A stretch of 64,000 nt of DNA from contig JAQGDQ010000026.1 of assembly GCA_030141605.1 (NCBI GenBank), forward strand, positions 310,001-374,000. The letters are read 5' to 3'. The stretch comes from Tubiluchus corallicola (Eukaryota; Priapulida; Priapulimorpha; Priapulimorphida; Tubiluchidae). Of the stretch, positions 12,301-23,310 are shown piece by piece; positions within the stretch are counted from its first letter, which is position 1; each line of letters begins with the position of its first letter. Below the pieces are notes generated by a model. The model ran no database searches. It saw nothing but the letters and a program-made list of their open reading frames with translations, and was not told where the DNA came from. The translations under genes and the position numbers were made by a program.

Positions 12301-15300
12301 ATATATATTGTTAATATATTGGAAGGACCAAGGAGAAGATGTATAAAGCTCATTGGTAAGAATAATGAACATTGTTATGTGTAATGATACGTTACTGAAG
12401 ATGTTAAAGAAAACTATCATAGCAGACATCTTTCGTCCTATACGAAGAATTTAAGTTTCTGCCACACAAAGTAAGATTAAATGTACCGTTTTCAAGAACA
12501 AATCGCTTTAAATTTTCATTTGTTCCGACCTCAAAGCATTCAATATTAGCCAAACTCTAAACACTTCATTGTTTTCCTTTTGTAGGCTTTACTTCAATTG
12601 TACCATTTAGATTTAAATGTATATTTGAATTTAATTTACAGTTGCAAATTTGTTGTGCTAATTGCTAATAAAATTGTTTTTACTAATCTGTGCACAGCGC
12701 AAACGACAATTTTTTTGTATATCATGTGTCTAATAAAGATGTCTCTGTCTATGTCTATGTATTATATTTTATTTTGAATGTATTATTATCGTTAGTTTTC
12801 CAAGACTTTGCTGTTCAAAGTGAACCACTGATTTGGATCAACTAAAAATCTTTTGCACATTCGGAAAGCACATTTATTTGCTCTTGAAACAGTTTAGATA
12901 AGATTGAAATGCCCTATAGAAATTTGCTGAAGTAGTAATTTTGATTAATTTTCTGTAATTATGGAGTTCTAGTTCTACCATTGTTACTGAACGTTCTATT
13001 TAGGGTTTTGAAAATTGACCAAATATGGGCATGAAACCTTTGTTATTGGTGGTGTGTGACAATTTTTCTAAGGTCAGATTAACAAGACCATTAGTAAATA
13101 ACAATTTTGTAGTAGCAACACCAAAATATCATTATTCAGTACTCCCATTTCAGCATCTTCTGTTTGACATTTAGTTTATAGTTTTGTTAAACACGGTGTA
13201 TTCATTACTTTATGAAACTAGTAGATTTTCTAAATGGAAATATGTGATATGGCCTTAAGCTGCATTTTGGTAGCTTAGTTACATTGATTTGTACCGTTTT
13301 AGATATAGTTGTTAATAAACCACTTGGTGGTACGGCAACAACTGAGAAGGCGGAGGACGTGGAAAAGATTATTATAATTGCTGCAAGAAAAGTGACGGCC
13401 AATAAAACTTTTATCAGTCTCTTAGAAAAGAGGTGAGACTACAATTCCTGGTTTATATAAAATCATCACAACAATTGCAGGTGTGCTCAGATGCCTCACA
13501 CTCAGATTTACATATTATTAGTTAGCATTACTTCACTTCAATAACTAAGCACATAGCAGGAACACTTGGCTATATACCTTGCCTAGAACGCAATAGTGTT
13601 AATTTTTCAGTATTGACTTCAATAGTGACTGCAGTCTGAACAAAAAGTGAGCATTAATTTATTTTGTAAACTTATTTTATAAACATGAAATAACAAATGC
13701 AGTCCATTTTGGTTGAAACAAATTTTTTAAATCATTTTGTTGAGACTCGGTAGTGTTCAGTTTTCTCTATAATTCACATATGTTTTAGGTTTGGCATTTT
13801 AGTAACAGAAAGAAATTATGAGCACTTGAAGTCTTCCACTCATCCTAATTTACACTGGGCAGATATGACACTGGACGAATCAACAGGAATAGTATTGCAA
13901 TCAATGGAAGAGCTATCTGCAGCACATACTGATGCAGTTTCTCAATTGTTTCATGCCATCTCAGCTATCAGAATGCAGCTCACTATGTGTTATATTATAG
14001 CCTATAATCAGAACAGATACAGGTATTAGTAAAAACTTTGTGATTTTTTCTTATTACTAGAAACAGGAGGAGTTTCTATACATGTGGATAATTTTTTTAG
14101 AAAAAAATGACTAAGAAATTACAATTGCTTGGCAAGTGGCATATAAAAATTATCTATATGAAATGCTGGCACTCATTTACCATTGTGAGGGTTAACCAAA
14201 ATGTTGATTATTCATATACGCTGTGTTAAGTTCTTATTCCTATATGTTAATGTGTCATTTGGCTTCCATGGAAAATGAAATGTTAGTATTTAGTTTTGTG
14301 ATTTGACATATAATTTTAACGAGTGCCAGCTAAAAAAACTCTTTTTAATTCACTTTCCACTTTTTACTTGAAAATTTATTAAGGAAGTTTTGACATTTCA
14401 GCTCTGATAATATGAGCAATTCTGCAAAGAACTTTAGTCGTCTGAATGCTATTGTAACACATTTCACAAAAACTCTAGGTGATTGCAAAGTCAAGGTATG
14501 TGTATGATTTTAAGAAAATTGTAGTTTAGCAAAATTTTAACTATGTCAGTCGATTGATAAACTTAAAAGCAGTCAAAAATTAAAGTAAAACTTGTGCAAA
14601 AAGTTCATAATAGTAGTTAACTGTTTTAGGGAGCTATAGCGAGGCTCATTGGATTGACTGACTAAAGATTGAAAAGCTGCTTGCCATTTCCCAGTCATGT
14701 TAAATTCCTGCGTTTGGACTCATAAAAACTTTCACCCAACCAATTTCTGAAAATTTCTATGACTCATTTTATACATCAACACTTTTGTGAAAGCACATCA
14801 TCATCTATTCATATGTAAGCAAAAATTCATAAGATTCAGTACAACTGTTACACATTTTGTTCCATGTTGCAAAGTTGCAAAACTGAGGTCATAAACCAAG
14901 TATTGTGGTCTACATCGTGCATAATACAGCTCCATGCCAGCTTTTTAACCATAGATATAGTTATAAAAATTGAATTACATTTCAAAATATCCTGAAAATG
15001 TGGTAACTTGATACAAATAATTTACTATTTTCTGATAAATTATTATTTTCCAAATGAAGTAAATAGATACTAGTACTAAAGATCACAGTTTTAAACTATT
15101 CGTTGATATTAACTTATATCAACTTCATGATAATCGCGCATCTAGCACGACAGGGGTGCAGTCATATCATTATGTCACTGTAGCGCACTGTAACATCGCA
15201 ATGTTAAGCTAAATGTGGAGATTAAACTGATCTTCTCTTAACTACACAAAAATACCTGATATTTTCTGCAATACCAATGTACATAATTTGTGGTAATTTG

Positions 15301-18300
15301 TGTAGTTTCTTCTGACAAATGTCATTAAACAGGAGAATGGAGACCATTGGCTGCAATACCAAGTACAGCCGTGCATTTTGATTGATGATCTTTCACTGAT
15401 TTTCAATCTATATAGGGAACTTCAAGAATCTTTTAATAAATTTTAACACATTGAAATTATATGTGCCAAGCAGAGAAAAGCTATTACATTTTTATATTAA
15501 TGAGTTTATCTATAGGTCATCTATAGCATGTTGAAAAATTCTATATGTGGTTTTTTGAGGGCATCAGTTGATCAAGAAAATAATTGCATCATTTGCGTGT
15601 TGATTACATATTTTGATTGTAATATTTTGCTGTAATGTTTTTACTTTGACTTCTGTTGGTCTACTTATTGTATTGACGTTTATTTGGTGTAGCTCAGTCA
15701 TGTCTATTATTTTCTTGCATTCTGCCCGAGTGGACTCTAATCACTTCAAATTTGCTCAAAATTGAGCTTGTAATTCTAATATAATTTAAACTTTGTTTGT
15801 GTGAAGCCCCGAAATTATTGAAATGACTATGATCCAACATCCTGATGTCATGATCTTATTGACAAATTTATTAGATTTAAACTGAGCTAATAAATGCTAA
15901 AGTTGTTCAAACTTTAGTTAAACTCACTAATAACAGCCTTAGACTAGTAACCGTAGTTCCATACAGTAGAATTATTCCACCACCATAACTTTCCTAATCA
16001 TGAAGAATTGTTTGCATTTGACCATAGAGAGTTTGCCACTGGGAGACGAGATATCTGTCATTCAGGCAGTATTTCAAAGCCATCTCAAAAATTCAGGACA
16101 AATTCGTAGAGTGCATTTTTATTTTTAATATTTATCTTCTTGTAGATTGTTTGTTGTAACTCACTACTGGAAGTAGCTGAATCAGTTAGTAACATAGCCA
16201 AGGAGGCATGTAGCAATTCTGCAGTATGGAGTGCAGATTTGTGGGGAAGATGGACTTGGCTTAGTAATGAAATAAGTGTGGTACGATGTTTGTTATCACA
16301 AATATTTGTCAATTTTTCTTTCTGAATTTTATTTTCTGCCTGTTCTATTTATTCATTCGTTTAACACGGTAACGTTGTAATAGGGTTAGGTTCTTAAATT
16401 TGAGAATTCTGGTGCATTTGATTTGTGGCTAACACACCTAACCTTTTCTGTGTTTTTATAGGATGAACAGTTTTTGTTGCAGTTTCCTTTTGTCAGTTCT
16501 TTCAGGTATGTTGATTAAATTTTTATGGTGATAAGATGTGGCAACATCATCTCGGCTTACATATATTCATGTAAACATACATAATTTTCTTGCAGATTAT
16601 CATGAATGTGACCCTAGGCCCAGGGGTTCAGTATGAGCTACTACATTTTCATAACTTCCTTTTATATTGTAAGACTCGTAAGAAAAATGTTTATGGTGTC
16701 CTTCGGTTTTTTTTTTGTATATGATTATTGTAAGCAGCATTATCAATGAAAATGGTAACTGAGATAATTTAATTCTGAACAGAAAATTTGTGTGCTATTT
16801 CATGTGTCAGAATTTAACGTTATGCTAATCCGAAGTTCTCTGTTTTTGGTTCATTAAGTCATTATCATTGAGAATTTCCATTAAGAAATACTTGAGAATT
16901 ATTGTTACATTAGCTGTGAGTTTTAGCATTGTTGTACGTTTATTCAAAGGGCTTTGTTGAACCGCGCTTGTAAGGACACAGACATCAAGAATCATACTGC
17001 AATCATTTTACGTATCTATATCAGTTACACCGGCTTCTTGTATATTATGTGAATTTTGTCACAAGGCTTGTGTTTATGCTGTAAATGTGACTTATTGCTT
17101 ATTATGCATATCATTTTCTTACTTTAGTGCACAGCTAATGTTAACTTATGCTGCGTTAAAACAACTTCTGACAATGAGTTTTGAAGAGTTACTTTCTTGT
17201 TGTTCTCATGTACCGCAGAGAATCCTCAGGGTAAATATTTCACTTTATAGCAGCTGGCCTCAAATTGAGTAACTTATTAATGTACGTAATATCTAGCTCA
17301 GTAAAATAATATTAAAGAATTCATTTAATTTGTATTACACTACCAAAATGATATTAGTAAAAATTTAATGGTTTACTTGGTTTGTGGAAAACAGTGTGTA
17401 AATGCTTTCACATTTGGCAGTAGGAACTGCTAAAAAAACTTCATTTTTTGCATGCTGTCGCAATAGCTGTTCTGATACCGTATGATACATGGTATCATAC
17501 CATTTTCTTGTACTGTTAAACCATTTTGTACATTTTGCTTGTAATGCTATTTTGCTCTTTGTTTAGAAATGTTATTTAATTTTACACAGGATTTCTTCAA
17601 CTTGGCACATTCAAAAGATTTCGGTAATAATAGACTGCATTTGCTTCCAGTTGTGCATAACAAAGATCCTGGCAGGTATTGCTAACATAGTAGTGTTTTG
17701 TGTTTCATTTATGACCACATTCATGAATGTGCCATTCTGACAGATGTAACTGCTAGAAAAAATTACAAATAAGTACACATAATGATAATATAAGTACAAA
17801 GGTGCAGATGAATAAACTAAGTAGTACATTAAAAGTAAAAGGAATAACATGAAAAAATAAGATACGTTACAATGGAATATAAGCACTGAACAGCAGACAA
17901 CAGCTGTTCTTGTCTAACAGCATTATATATCTGACAGTTGTGCGATGTTAGCAGTCAGTTTTTGAGAATAGTCAGCATTTTTTTAATCTGCAGAACTTAT
18001 TTTTACTGTATTGCATGCCTAGACAAAATATAGGAAAAAAGGGTTTAAAGGCTTTTGAAATTTTGTTTGCTATGAATGATTAAATGATAACTTTTTAGTA
18101 TTCCTGGAACCACTACATGTGATGGTTGTGAGGAACAACTAATGGGTTACGCTTCGCCAAACATTTGTAACAGAATTTCGTTCCCAGAAATAGGTAATCC
18201 CTACAAATTTGCTTTGTTGTGCTTAGCTGTAGAATCTCGTTTACGTGAGCAAGTTTTCTACGATCTGGAAGAACGTGTGACTTATCAGATTAACATACGG

Positions 18301-19867
18301 TATATTAATTTATGTTATTGTGCATTTCTCTCTCTCTCTCTCCCTCTCTCTCTCCCTCTCACTCTCCCCCGCCCCTTTTTATCCTTTTTTCTTGTCAGCT
18401 TGCCCGCATCTATGTAAACACATAAGTTTGGCACAGAAGATGAGATGTGTAGGAAAAATGTGCTGGTGCAGAGCATGGATGGATACATGCAGCAAAGAAA
18501 AGCTGTTCATGAATGCAGCCATCGCACAGCTGTTGTTAGAGAAACTACAAGTGTCCAACACCACTTGTATCAAAGCAAAAGACCCACAATGAATAATAGA
18601 GGTAAAACTGGTTATTGAATTTGGATACCTTTATTTATTCACTGCTACCTATGTTAGTTATTTTGCTAATTTTTAATATTTGTTGTCTTCTGACATCTGT
18701 TTGTAGATGCATCCATGCACCAAAGATCGCAAGATGTTCCTGAAGTGTTTTCTGATCAAAGTGCACAAAATTCTGAAAGAGGAAGTATGTCAGGGTACTT
18801 TCAAGGTGGTGAGATTTCAGATGATACTCCCGAGTATAACAACATTTGTCACGACTCTAAAAATATTGGCGATGTCTGTGAGAAATATGTTATAGCTGGC
18901 TCTAAAGGTCTGTTAGTTCCTCATAGTTTAGCTCACGAGAAAATAAATCATGCTTTTGCCCTGAAGAAAGCAGAACGGTGTCAAGGCCGTATTAAAATTA
19001 ATGATAGACAAGCTTTCAACAGCTACAGGAATGGACTTGTTGCATCATGTAAAAATGACTACGCTAATGGCTTCGTGGCAGACAAAAATGACTACGCTAA
19101 TGGCTTCGTGGCAGACAATCAGAACAAATCACACCAGTGCTCTTCTTTTAATTACAATTATCAATGGAATGACAATAATTCATGCAATGAAGATACTAGC
19201 ATACCTAGGGAATGGCAGTTAGAAAGTACGCTGCAAAATGTGCCTTACTCTCATCAAAGCTTCTCAAACATGTGTGAGAAATCTCCTGCTGCTTATCATG
19301 TGCCTCACTCAGAAACTGAATTTGGTGGTCCACACTTTTCATTTGACCAGAGATTTGACAGAAATGGGCCATGTTCACACTTGGGTACGTTTAATTAAAC
19401 TTTTGCAATTCAAGTCACCATAAATATAACTTTTCAGATATCTTATACTTCTTTTGCTTCATTTTGCAGTATTTATTCTGCTTTTAATGTGTTTCCCTTA
19501 TTAGGTAGAATGTTTCTTAACTAAGAACCGTGATTCTCTGAAAGTTTGTTTTTTTAATTGTATTGTGATAAGTATTTAGTGGAAAGTATATAATCTGACT
19601 TAACATTACATTCAACAGAGAAAGTCAAACAGATTTATGAAAATTTATTACAAGTAAAAATATAAATTAACTTTACTAAATTTAAATAGTATAACTGTGT
19701 CAAGCATCTTACTCTAATTTCATAAGTTTAGGTACAGTGCTAGTTATCGAAAGACCTTGTTTTTGTCTCTGTTGCTTCCAGAATAACTGGATACTTTATA
19801 TTGTAATAGAACTTTTCGATTTTTATCAATTTTATAATTAACTACATGAAAGTATGTAATGCCGTTA

Positions 19868-19930
<63 letters not shown>

Positions 19931-22189
19931 TACCTTGAGAAACATGTTGGAATGGTTTTTGACTAATTTATTTGTTTGTTTATTTAGATGATTCACCTCC
20001 GATGGATTTGTATGCTACATCATACAATCATCAGGATTTGTTACAGGTAAGCCACTTCCGTAAGACTCTTTCCCTATTTAAGCTTAGAACGCTAAGATAA
20101 AGCAAAGATAGTGAACATAAGCTGGCTGATTAAAAGGCATAAGATGTCTCAAGTATAGTACTAAATTGGCAAAAAAGCGTAAGAAAGAATACAAGTTTTA
20201 TCTTCTTTTTTTGCGGATGATAGACGTTGATTGTAGTAGGACTGCTAGTATTGTTTAAGCATAATTTATTATAGGAGAGCTTTAGATAGTTTAAAAAACA
20301 TAATTTAGGATCCTTACCACAACAAACTATATTATACTCTATTTACAACAACAGTTACAGTAAGAATTGACTATACCTACACAAACTGACAAGTTTTACT
20401 ACAAAATTACATTAGATATTAGTACCAAAATACAGTTAAAAAATATTAATGTATGAATAATGAAGACTGACACATCTCATATCAGATAGAAACTACTAAA
20501 AGTGGTTAGTACGAAATATAAAGTCATGTATGCATTGGAATATTTTGCTGTTAACAGCATAATTAAATTTATCTTTTCCAAACAATAACAATTTCAGCAG
20601 ATCATAATCAAATCAAATCATTTACTTTTCATCCCAATAATAATATATAGAAAAATAGGTATAAATTAAAAAACCAAACGAAAGGGAAGTAGTAGTAGCA
20701 AAGAACATTCGTTATCGAATCAGCCATCCCAAGCTGAGTATTAAATTAGTATTATGCACACGCACACACACACACACATATACTGCAAATATATGTACTG
20801 TAGTAATATTAGAAAAAGAAAAAAATTATTTCATTAAATTAGGTACTTCATTTGCCTGTGATTTACTATACATTAGTATAATTAGTATCCCAATCTGTGG
20901 ATGCCATCAGTAACTAAACAAAAAATTAATTAAGGCAGCTATATTAAAGTTTTCCGGCAGCAGTATTTCATTTAGTTTATTAAACATAACTACCCTAGTT
21001 TGTTCATACAATGGGCAGTGCAACAAAACATGTTCAACAGACTCAAATCGAAATCCTCAATTACAATTTGGCAATACTGGATGATGGTTATTATCTTTAC
21101 AGCCTTGGAGAAAAGGTCATAGTTTAGTTGAGAAAATCCGATTTTCATGCACGTGTGATGCACAGAAATTGGGTGTTTACCAAATGAAAAATGCTTCTTA
21201 TGCAATGAAAAACTTACATTTGCTTCTTACGCAATGAAAAACTTGAATGAGTTTTGAGCTGTTGTTTGAAGTGTGAAATGGATGTAATTTCACGAATGTT
21301 CTCTGGTAAGTTATTCCACATATTAATTGCCGATATGAAAACGGCTTTTTCACAGCTCACATAATAGGGGGTAACTTCATTTACCTGGGGCGGCAGAATT
21401 GCACTTAAATAATATGGCGCTAAGTCATTGATTATTTTGAAAAAAGACATAGGCAATGATAATGGAAGTGCATCACTAGTATTAGTATTATATTAGTATT
21501 CATATGCTTGTATTATATAAAGTAAGAAAAAAAAGAGTGTGTGTATGAAAGAGAGAGGGAGAGAGAGAGATGGATGGGAAGGAGAAAGGCAGATCGAGGG
21601 GGAGGGGAGGGGAGAGAGAGAGAGAGGGAGGGAGAGGGAGAGAGAGAGTGAGAGAGAGAGGCTGTTATATAGATAACTACAGGTCTGAAATTTTTGTAAT
21701 AATAATAATAACTTTATTTACAAATTAAAAGTATTTATGAACATTTGAAATGCTGTAATTCATGGTGACATTTTGCACAAAAAGCTTGTAAATTTAGCCC
21801 ATATCAAGTTATAACCTAAACAATAATTTGGGTAACTCCGCCATCAGTAAAAAAATCCTGGTGGATGTAGTTGTAAGGTCATGTGGTTTGCACTTTTTCC
21901 ATTCTCGTTTCCATGGCAGGTAAATACCTGACTTATTTTCAGGTGTTTTGCTGCTGTTTGCGAGCTTAAAATCACCAATTTTATTTTTATTGTGGTTCTT
22001 TAATGTGAAATAATTTACCCTAATATTTAATTAGTTTATACTGATTTTTTTCAGGTTTATGATGCGGATACCAGTAACGGGAGGACTTGGCAAGATCCAG
22101 GTTTACAAGACCCAGGTAGACAGCCAAAACTGACTTATAAAAAAGTGCCTGGCATTAAAGATGGTCAGACCAAGCTTGCTTTCAGATAA
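353..22189 (+). CDS. SHOC1: SHOC1 (shortage in chiasmata 1) homologue, 5' truncated by window edge
   Basis: This is a homologue of the XPF-like meiotic protein SHOC1 (mammalian C9orf84, related to plant SHOC1 and yeast Zip2). With SPO16 it binds branched recombination intermediates and promotes class I crossovers. I assembled 22 exons whose phases all agree: 353-447, 909-1061, 1642-1716, 5783-6109, 6342-6452, 7614-7790, 8419-8556, 9752-9933, 10673-10809, 12058-12251, 13303-13432, 13789-14022, 14402-14495, 16146-16280, 16462-16505, 17128-17230, 17590-17675, 18099-18193, 18437-18601, 18707-19384, 19988-20046 and 22055-22189. They give about 1181 residues. The first visible exon starts mid-codon, so the N-terminus lies to the left. 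Family evidence: FSLIIEYEHFDASSWMELC, then DESTGIVLQSMEEL and SAQLMLTYAALKQLL, matching the central XPF-like/helix-hairpin-helix part of vertebrate SHOC1 as I remember it. The C-terminus KKVPGIKDGQTKLAF closely resembles the human end. The exon at 18707-19384 is long, polar and probably disordered. Three of the early introns are phase 1 in a row. The small exons are the least certain. Confidence 0.85.
1829..2125. repeat. Two-copy tandem duplication, unit about 155 bp
   Basis: A block beginning near the motif tctagtagggcaaa recurs after 155 bases (1836 and 1991) with only a few substitutions and short indels. It sits inside the third visible SHOC1 intron. The duplicated sequence stays open in one frame and encodes two copies of a hydrophobic stretch, but nothing resembles a known protein and there is no splice context, so I treat it as a duplicated intronic sequence. 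Confidence 0.8.
2252..3238 (-). CDS. Intronless rhodopsin-class G protein-coupled receptor nested in a SHOC1 intron
   Basis: A 328-residue single-exon open frame with seven hydrophobic segments. Residues 1-35 form an N-terminus with N-glycosylation sites (NET, NWT). TM1 carries the GN pair (CGNVISIL). TM3 is preceded by a Cys (AKCNEV) and ends in VVRYAAIGKPL, a variant of DRY with the central Arg kept. TM5 contains a Pro (RFLPVCICF). TM7 reads VNTTVNIAICMFMTPNYRK, in the style of the NSxxN...NxxFR ending of peptide and amine receptors, although the NPxxY proline is not conserved. The Asp of TM2 is not evident. This places it in class A, probably a peptide-type receptor at the cell surface. 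The ligand cannot be told from sequence. The gene runs opposite to SHOC1, inside the intron 1717-5782. Candidate upstream frames on the same strand (3231-3416) overlap the start and look like chance. Confidence 0.8.
   Translation of the reverse strand: MSEALNETDILLPSIVYRNCDGTVQAGNWTTKDYMWGVGYGSLSFVTFCGNVISILVFSSHFIPISAFNTLLLTLAVFEGAEGGIYFIELTIATYGPAKCNEVLLKALSLLGDLCYYSATWTTAFISVVRYAAIGKPLTYKLMCTPQNVRKVTFIYFGCLLCEEMLLWVKLFCSKFEPNMEVLQPIRQTTGRFLPVCICFTVTMMSYMQIKCCKTLTLARKQRNRYEQKMIKMTLIILLTFTTINAYSAVNIILNTYYEVRLTNNLIRRWSVPILFGVNTTVNIAICMFMTPNYRKTLLNVLRCNSFTSTGINVGNRKIYPYNVDQPK
3654..4432 (+). mobile_element. Non-autonomous pogo/Tigger-like (Tc1/mariner) element
   Basis: The terminal inverted repeats are about 25 bp long. 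The left end starts CAGTAGGCGCCGCTTAATAG and the right end is the complement of CAGTAGGCACCGCTTAATAG. A TA follows the right end; the left flank is AA, perhaps a mutated TA. The element is 779 bp and has no transposase frame. It sits in the same SHOC1 intron as the GPCR. A second, partial copy is present at 50914-51034. Confidence 0.75.
4600..5290. repeat. Degenerate minisatellite, unit about 18-24 bp
   Basis: Many diverged copies of a unit close to ctccagctcatccagtgact run through this stretch of SHOC1 intron, with spacing that varies around 20 bases. The strong divergence between units marks it as an old array. No coding frame is kept. Confidence 0.85.
6867..7566. mobile_element. Non-autonomous hAT transposon (MITE) with 8-bp target duplication
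   Basis: The ends are inverted: tagggatgttaacaataaca on the left and the complement of tagggatgttaaacgataca on the right. The 8-bp flanks are ttatcagc (6859-6866) and ttatcaac (7567-7574), 7 of 8 identical, as expected for hAT insertion. The 700-bp interior has no transposase. It lies in the SHOC1 intron between exons ending at 6452 and starting at 7614. Confidence 0.85.
10995..11826 (+). pseudogene. Decayed hAT transposon with the C-terminal part of a transposase
   Basis: The left end reads cgtggtttttcaacattccg followed by a ggtcgcaacccc block; the right end is an imperfect inverted copy (complement of cagtatttttttaccattct). The flanks gcttaagg (10987-10994) and atttaagg (11827-11834) match at 6 of 8 bases. 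From about 11085 a frame encodes the C-terminal half of a hAT transposase of the ZBED5/SCAND3-like kind, with LxRFAxxxxxxPxSSxxCEQSFSxM in the dimerisation region. An in-frame stop at 11306-11308 and another near 11523 break it, and the N-terminal part is missing. It is a relic inside the SHOC1 intron after exon 10673-10809. Confidence 0.85.
18330..18366. repeat. (CT)n microsatellite
   Basis: A run of tctctc/ccctctc in the SHOC1 intron just upstream of the exon starting at 18437. It may lengthen the polypyrimidine tract in front of two competing AG acceptors (18397-18398 and 18435-18436). Only the second gives an exon that stays open in the right frame. Confidence 0.85.
19051..19116 (+). repeat. 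Exact 33-bp tandem duplication inside SHOC1 coding sequence
   Basis: Two adjacent identical 33-base units in exon 18707-19384 encode KNDYANGFVAD twice. The length is a multiple of three, so the frame is kept. The absence of any difference between the units points to a recent event. A third unit is not present. Confidence 0.95.
19873..19927. repeat. (TA)n microsatellite
   Basis: About 27 uninterrupted TA units in the SHOC1 intron between the exons ending at 19384 and starting at 19988. Confidence 0.95.
20597..21460 (-). mobile_element. 5'-truncated LINE (CR1/L2-like reverse transcriptase C-terminus and 3' tail)
   Basis: On the minus strand 21214-21456 encodes FKIINDLAPYYLSAILPP...WNNLPENIR...FKQQLK, the typical end of a non-LTR reverse transcriptase ORF. 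A frameshifted continuation near 21000-21090 encodes ESVEHVLLHCPLYEQTR, the Cys/His-rich end of the same protein family. The 3' end lies at the low-coordinate side in a (TGATT)-like tail at about 20597-20620. Several frameshifts show it is dead. It lies in the last SHOC1 intron. Confidence 0.75.
20757..20781. repeat. (CA)n microsatellite
   Basis: A short run of acacac units inside the 3' untranslated part of the LINE fragment that covers 20597-21460. Confidence 0.85.
21535..21662. repeat. (GA)n-rich purine tract
   Basis: About 125 bases composed almost wholly of G and A on the plus strand, mainly gagaga and ggga units, in the last SHOC1 intron. Such a mirror-like purine tract can adopt a triplex structure, but nothing here shows a function. 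Confidence 0.9.
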
Positions 22190-22704
22190 GAATATCAATG
22201 CTGTTTAAAGCCTGTCAGTGGAGCTTATGGTAAAATGCTTTACGATTAATTAATTCACTTTGCTGATGATAGGTTATGATAACGTCATGTTCATTAAAAA
22301 TAAGTCTGCAGTTATGAGCAACGTAATTGTACAGTGATTAAGGCAATATAGTAATTAAAATTTCTCTTCTTAAATATCTAATTTATGTATTAAGTCCCTT
22401 TTCATCTAGTTTCCCTTTTTACAATTCTACGTTCTTTTTGGCATCATTAGTGAAATTGGTAAAGCAAAGCTGAAGTATTTTTTTGTAGTTATATTTATCA
22501 TTACCTATACTTTAATATTCCTTTATTTACCAGTATATATTTTTCAATTTTAGTAACCTCTCTTTTGTTGCTTTTACGCAATATTAAATATTTGATTGCC
22601 ATCATTGACAAATTATTAATTGTAATATGTATTCCTTTGCTAAAATTTTATGCAATATAATTTATTTTCAAAGTTATTGTTTTCAAATTGATTTTTTTTA
22701 AAAA

Positions 22705-22710
22705 AATAAA
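22705..22710 (+). promoter_or_regulatory. Candidate polyadenylation signal of SHOC1
   Basis: This is the first canonical AATAAA after the SHOC1 stop codon, about 515 bases downstream, in a very T/A-rich stretch. A second AATAAA lies near 22753. The assignment rests only on position and consensus. Confidence 0.4.
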
Positions 22711-22979
22711 GCCAGTAATATTTTTATACGACATAATGTAGTATTTTTCAAATGAATAAATTTTTAGCAGTTATTATAAACACTGCAGTTATTTTAAGAT
22801 TGACAACTCATGATATTTATATTGGTTAAAAGAATACTGGACCTAATTCTAAACTATAACTTAAAACAACATACGCTATAAAATATTGAAAAGGAACATG
22901 CTATTTTTTTACAAATAACTAATTATGTGAATTACTATCGCAGAACTGTGATTTTGTATTCACAGGTTGTTAGTTCGCT

Positions 22980-23310
22980 GTTACATGCATTTTGCCATTC
23001 GCTAGTGAGATGGGAACTAGCTCCTGCATAGCGGAAACGTGTTGCACAAAAAACAGCTGTTGTACCGCTCACTTCAGAGGTATTCAGTTGTGATATAGCG
23101 CACACATCCAAGAGCTCATGCGTGAGCTCAGCAGTAAAGTTGAAATTTGAATTTTGTACTTAAAATTTGCAGAGTTTTTGCATATCACACTGAATGTTGT
23201 ACAGTAGCACTGCATTTCAATTTTTGTTTTCGTAAACACGTGCAACACGCTTGTAGAACGTTTGTTCTGTTGAAAATTATGTTCAGTCATGATGTCATCA
23301 CTAGTTTTAA
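22980..23310 (+). repeat. Dispersed repeat, copy A (inverted partner at 53420-53749)
   Basis: About 330 bases that align over their full length, with many substitutions, to the reverse complement of 53420-53749. Shared blocks include gcggaaacgtgttgcacaaa and aaacacgtgcaacacg. No protein frame is kept in both copies, and I find no clear tRNA promoter boxes, terminal repeats or target duplication. It may be an unclassified SINE or transposon fragment. Confidence 0.7.

Noticed and set aside
18320-18592. Open frame through the CT repeat and the following SHOC1 exon, suggesting an exon starting at 18399
   Set aside because: That frame meets a stop before the donor and does not join the next exon. 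The acceptor at 18435-18436 gives an exon open in the right phase on both sides.
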